NCBI GenBank assembly: GCA_003194525.1
Contig: NBIV01000213.1
Span: forward strand, 52,866 to 116,865
From: Gracilariopsis chorda
Lineage: Eukaryota > Rhodophyta > Florideophyceae > Gracilariales > Gracilariaceae
Direction: 5' to 3'
DNA: 64,000 nt
Positions 62,696 to 64,000 of this stretch are shown here, piece by piece (the stretch's first letter is position 1; each line of letters starts with the position of its first letter). Made by a program: the position numbers and the translations under genes. A model generated the notes under the pieces. The model was given only the letters and a program-made list of their open reading frames with translations. It ran no database searches and was not told the DNA's origin.

Positions 62696-63330
62696 CCTGT
62701 GCGTACATCGCTTTGTCGTCAGGTCAGCAAACTGACGACTGTTGACGTTTGGGCAGCGTTCTTTGATGTATTTCGGCAGGTCGGCAACATATGCGATCCA
62801 AAATTCTGGGGATACCTTCCTGCCTTGTGGAAGTCTCTGGAGCACTACAGCTTCCACTTCCGTAGTATTTGCCCATGTGGACTTGCGTCTTCGGTCACAG
62901 AGAAAGGACTTTATCCATCGCCAGAGTTCTGTTGGGCAGTTCATGCCGCCTAGCTTGGCGAGCAACTTCTCGCGTTGGACGCAATCCTATGCTGCGGAGA
63001 AGTCGCAGAAGACGGCCAATGTATTTCGGCGTTTGTCTTACGCGCTGGTTATGCTTTCGCACAGTGCGGCGACATGTTCTTCTGTGAACCTCCCCATACA
63101 AAAGCATGCTTGCTCTTGGGGCAGCAGGGGTTCCAACTACTTTATGTACAGTCTATTGTCTATCCGCTCGGCTAACCTTGCCGTAACAGAAGTTAGAGAT
63201 ATAGGTCTGAATCGTTTCCAAACGGCGGGTTTCGGGATAGGGATCAGCTTTGAAGACCTCCATTTACCTGTCATTCTCTGCTCGATATTGCTTCAAATGA
63301 TTGGGTGTAGTTGAGAGATGTGCTTCGGAT
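62696..63330 (-). pseudogene. LINE-1w RT fingers and palm
   Basis: On the minus strand: LIPIPKPAVWKRFRPISL and ARLAERIDNRL near 63240-63150, then VFCDFSAA (motif A) near 63010, SFLCDRRRKSTW, LPQGRKVSPEFW near 62850, and QFADLTTKR near 62715 where Y-A-D-D is expected. These are the successive RT blocks of a non-LTR element. TAG follows DFSAA and another stop follows LYIK. The second catalytic Asp is replaced by Leu. The block ends exactly at the PAT-like insertion. Confidence 0.8.
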
Positions 63331-64000
63331 ATCTTACCGAAGTTCATGACTGCGCAGTGTAGGGAAGGGTCTATCACAAGCAAACAACAATGTGGCACAG
63401 CTGCCTTGTCCCCCCTTCCGGTTATCTGGGGGAACTGGTGTGCCTTTATATAGGTTAACTACGCGACCTTCGGGTTACTATGACGTACAACTTATACTAA
63501 TGCAATGTACTATTATGTACATTATGTCCTAAGTTGTACGTCAATGTCACAGTAGTACCTTCTGTCTGCTGCATATTGGCAGGTTCTTGAGAAAAGGAAT
63601 CTCTAATCCATCGGGCCCTCCTGTACCGTTTCAATCCATTTCTTCCAGTGCTTGATTGAGAATAGGAAACTGTATAGGTGTGGGCGAATCTATCTCTACC
63701 TTTTACTTATCTCCAATTTCTTAATACTATTTCCGTTGTGTTCTATTTCTACAAAGTACGCGCCATTTTCTAATCTCAGCTTTCATAAACCACTTCGCTC
63801 TTCTTTTATCTGACCATTTTTCTCCTTCCAGAGGACATAATTTCGGTGCTACTTTCTTCTTCTTTTCCATAGCGTTGACCAATTTCTAAAGTTTTTCGTT
63901 GTCAGTTTGTGGGCTCAGAGAGGACACCAGGGTGGCCCATTTTCATCTCTTTAGCCTGTCAATCTCATGGGCTGTCTCTGCGTGCACCAATATCAATGCT
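63331..64000. other. Right end of the window, no clear gene
   Basis: Possibly upstream LINE sequence on the minus strand (basic, Trp-rich phrases such as KWFMKAEIRKW near 63780), too damaged to assign. It holds a 63-bp nested palindrome at 63481-63543. Confidence 0.4.
63481..63543. repeat. Nested palindrome
   Basis: TGACGTACAACTTA (63481-63494) pairs perfectly with 63530-63543, and an inner AATGTAC (63504-63510) pairs with 63517-63523. It could form a cruciform or be a very small foldback element. Confidence 0.8.

Larger units (their letters stand above)
52290..63330 (-). mobile_element. LINE-1w: minus-strand non-LTR retrotransposon split by two insertions
   Basis: Three minus-strand pieces form one non-LTR RT: 63310-62696 (fingers and palm), 56773-56414 (thumb) and about 52560-52290 (C-terminal zinc knuckle). 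Between the first two sits the PAT-like element, between the last two the truncated Gypsy-3B. The first and second pieces join in frame. An upstream endonuclease region and the 5' end, right of 63330, are not recognisable. Confidence 0.8.

Overview
The window is nuclear DNA from a eukaryote. Almost everything recognisable in it is retrotransposon or transposon sequence, much of it nested and decayed. No bacterial signals (operons, Shine-Dalgarno sites, rRNA, CRISPR) are visible. The mix of families suggests a florideophyte red alga, Chondrus crispus being my best guess: chromodomain Ty3/gypsy elements, a copia element with a DNAA-type protease like the aquatic GalEa group, DIRS- and PAT-like tyrosine-recombinase (YR) retrotransposons, PIF/Harbinger, and a lone casein-kinase-like gene. 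The species call is an inference from element types, not something the sequence proves.

Layout. (1) 1-8996: 3' part of a large chromovirus (Gypsy-1): gag zinc knuckle, a pol with three in-frame stops, a chromodomain, a long antisense ORF and a 3' LTR. (2) 9.05-9.5 kb: minus-strand relic of a PAT-like reverse transcriptase (RT). (3) 12.1-16.3 kb: DIRS-like element with gag-like, RT/RNase H and YR regions, all broken. (4) 16.6-23.8 kb: a composite flanked by inverted arrays of ~470-bp units. It holds a PIF/Harbinger transposase pseudogene, a convergent coiled-coil second ORF and a PIF1-type helicase ORF. (5) 27.3-28.5 kb: an intact secreted cysteine-rich gene. (6) 29.27-40.26 kb: an old copia element with its target duplication preserved. 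It is interrupted by a young minus-strand chromovirus (Gypsy-2) and by a solo Gypsy-1 LTR. (7) 40.9-46.3 kb: a minus-strand chromovirus (Gypsy-3) that may interrupt a host coding region. (8) 47.8-48.7 kb: an intact protein kinase. (9) 52.3-63.3 kb: a minus-strand LINE cut into three pieces by a 5'-truncated plus-strand Gypsy-3 copy and by a PAT-like element with split direct repeats.

Only two genes look like intact host genes: the cysteine-rich secreted protein and the kinase. Split coding segments at about 40.8-40.9 kb and 46.3-47.2 kb may be a third. Among the mobile elements, Gypsy-2 is closest to intact (LTRs differ at 3 of 203 bases, one stop in pol), followed by the PAT-like element (complete RT/RNase H ORF, broken recombinase). 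The nesting order gives relative ages: copia is older than Gypsy-2 and than the solo LTR, and the LINE is older than the PAT-like element and probably older than the Gypsy-3 copy.
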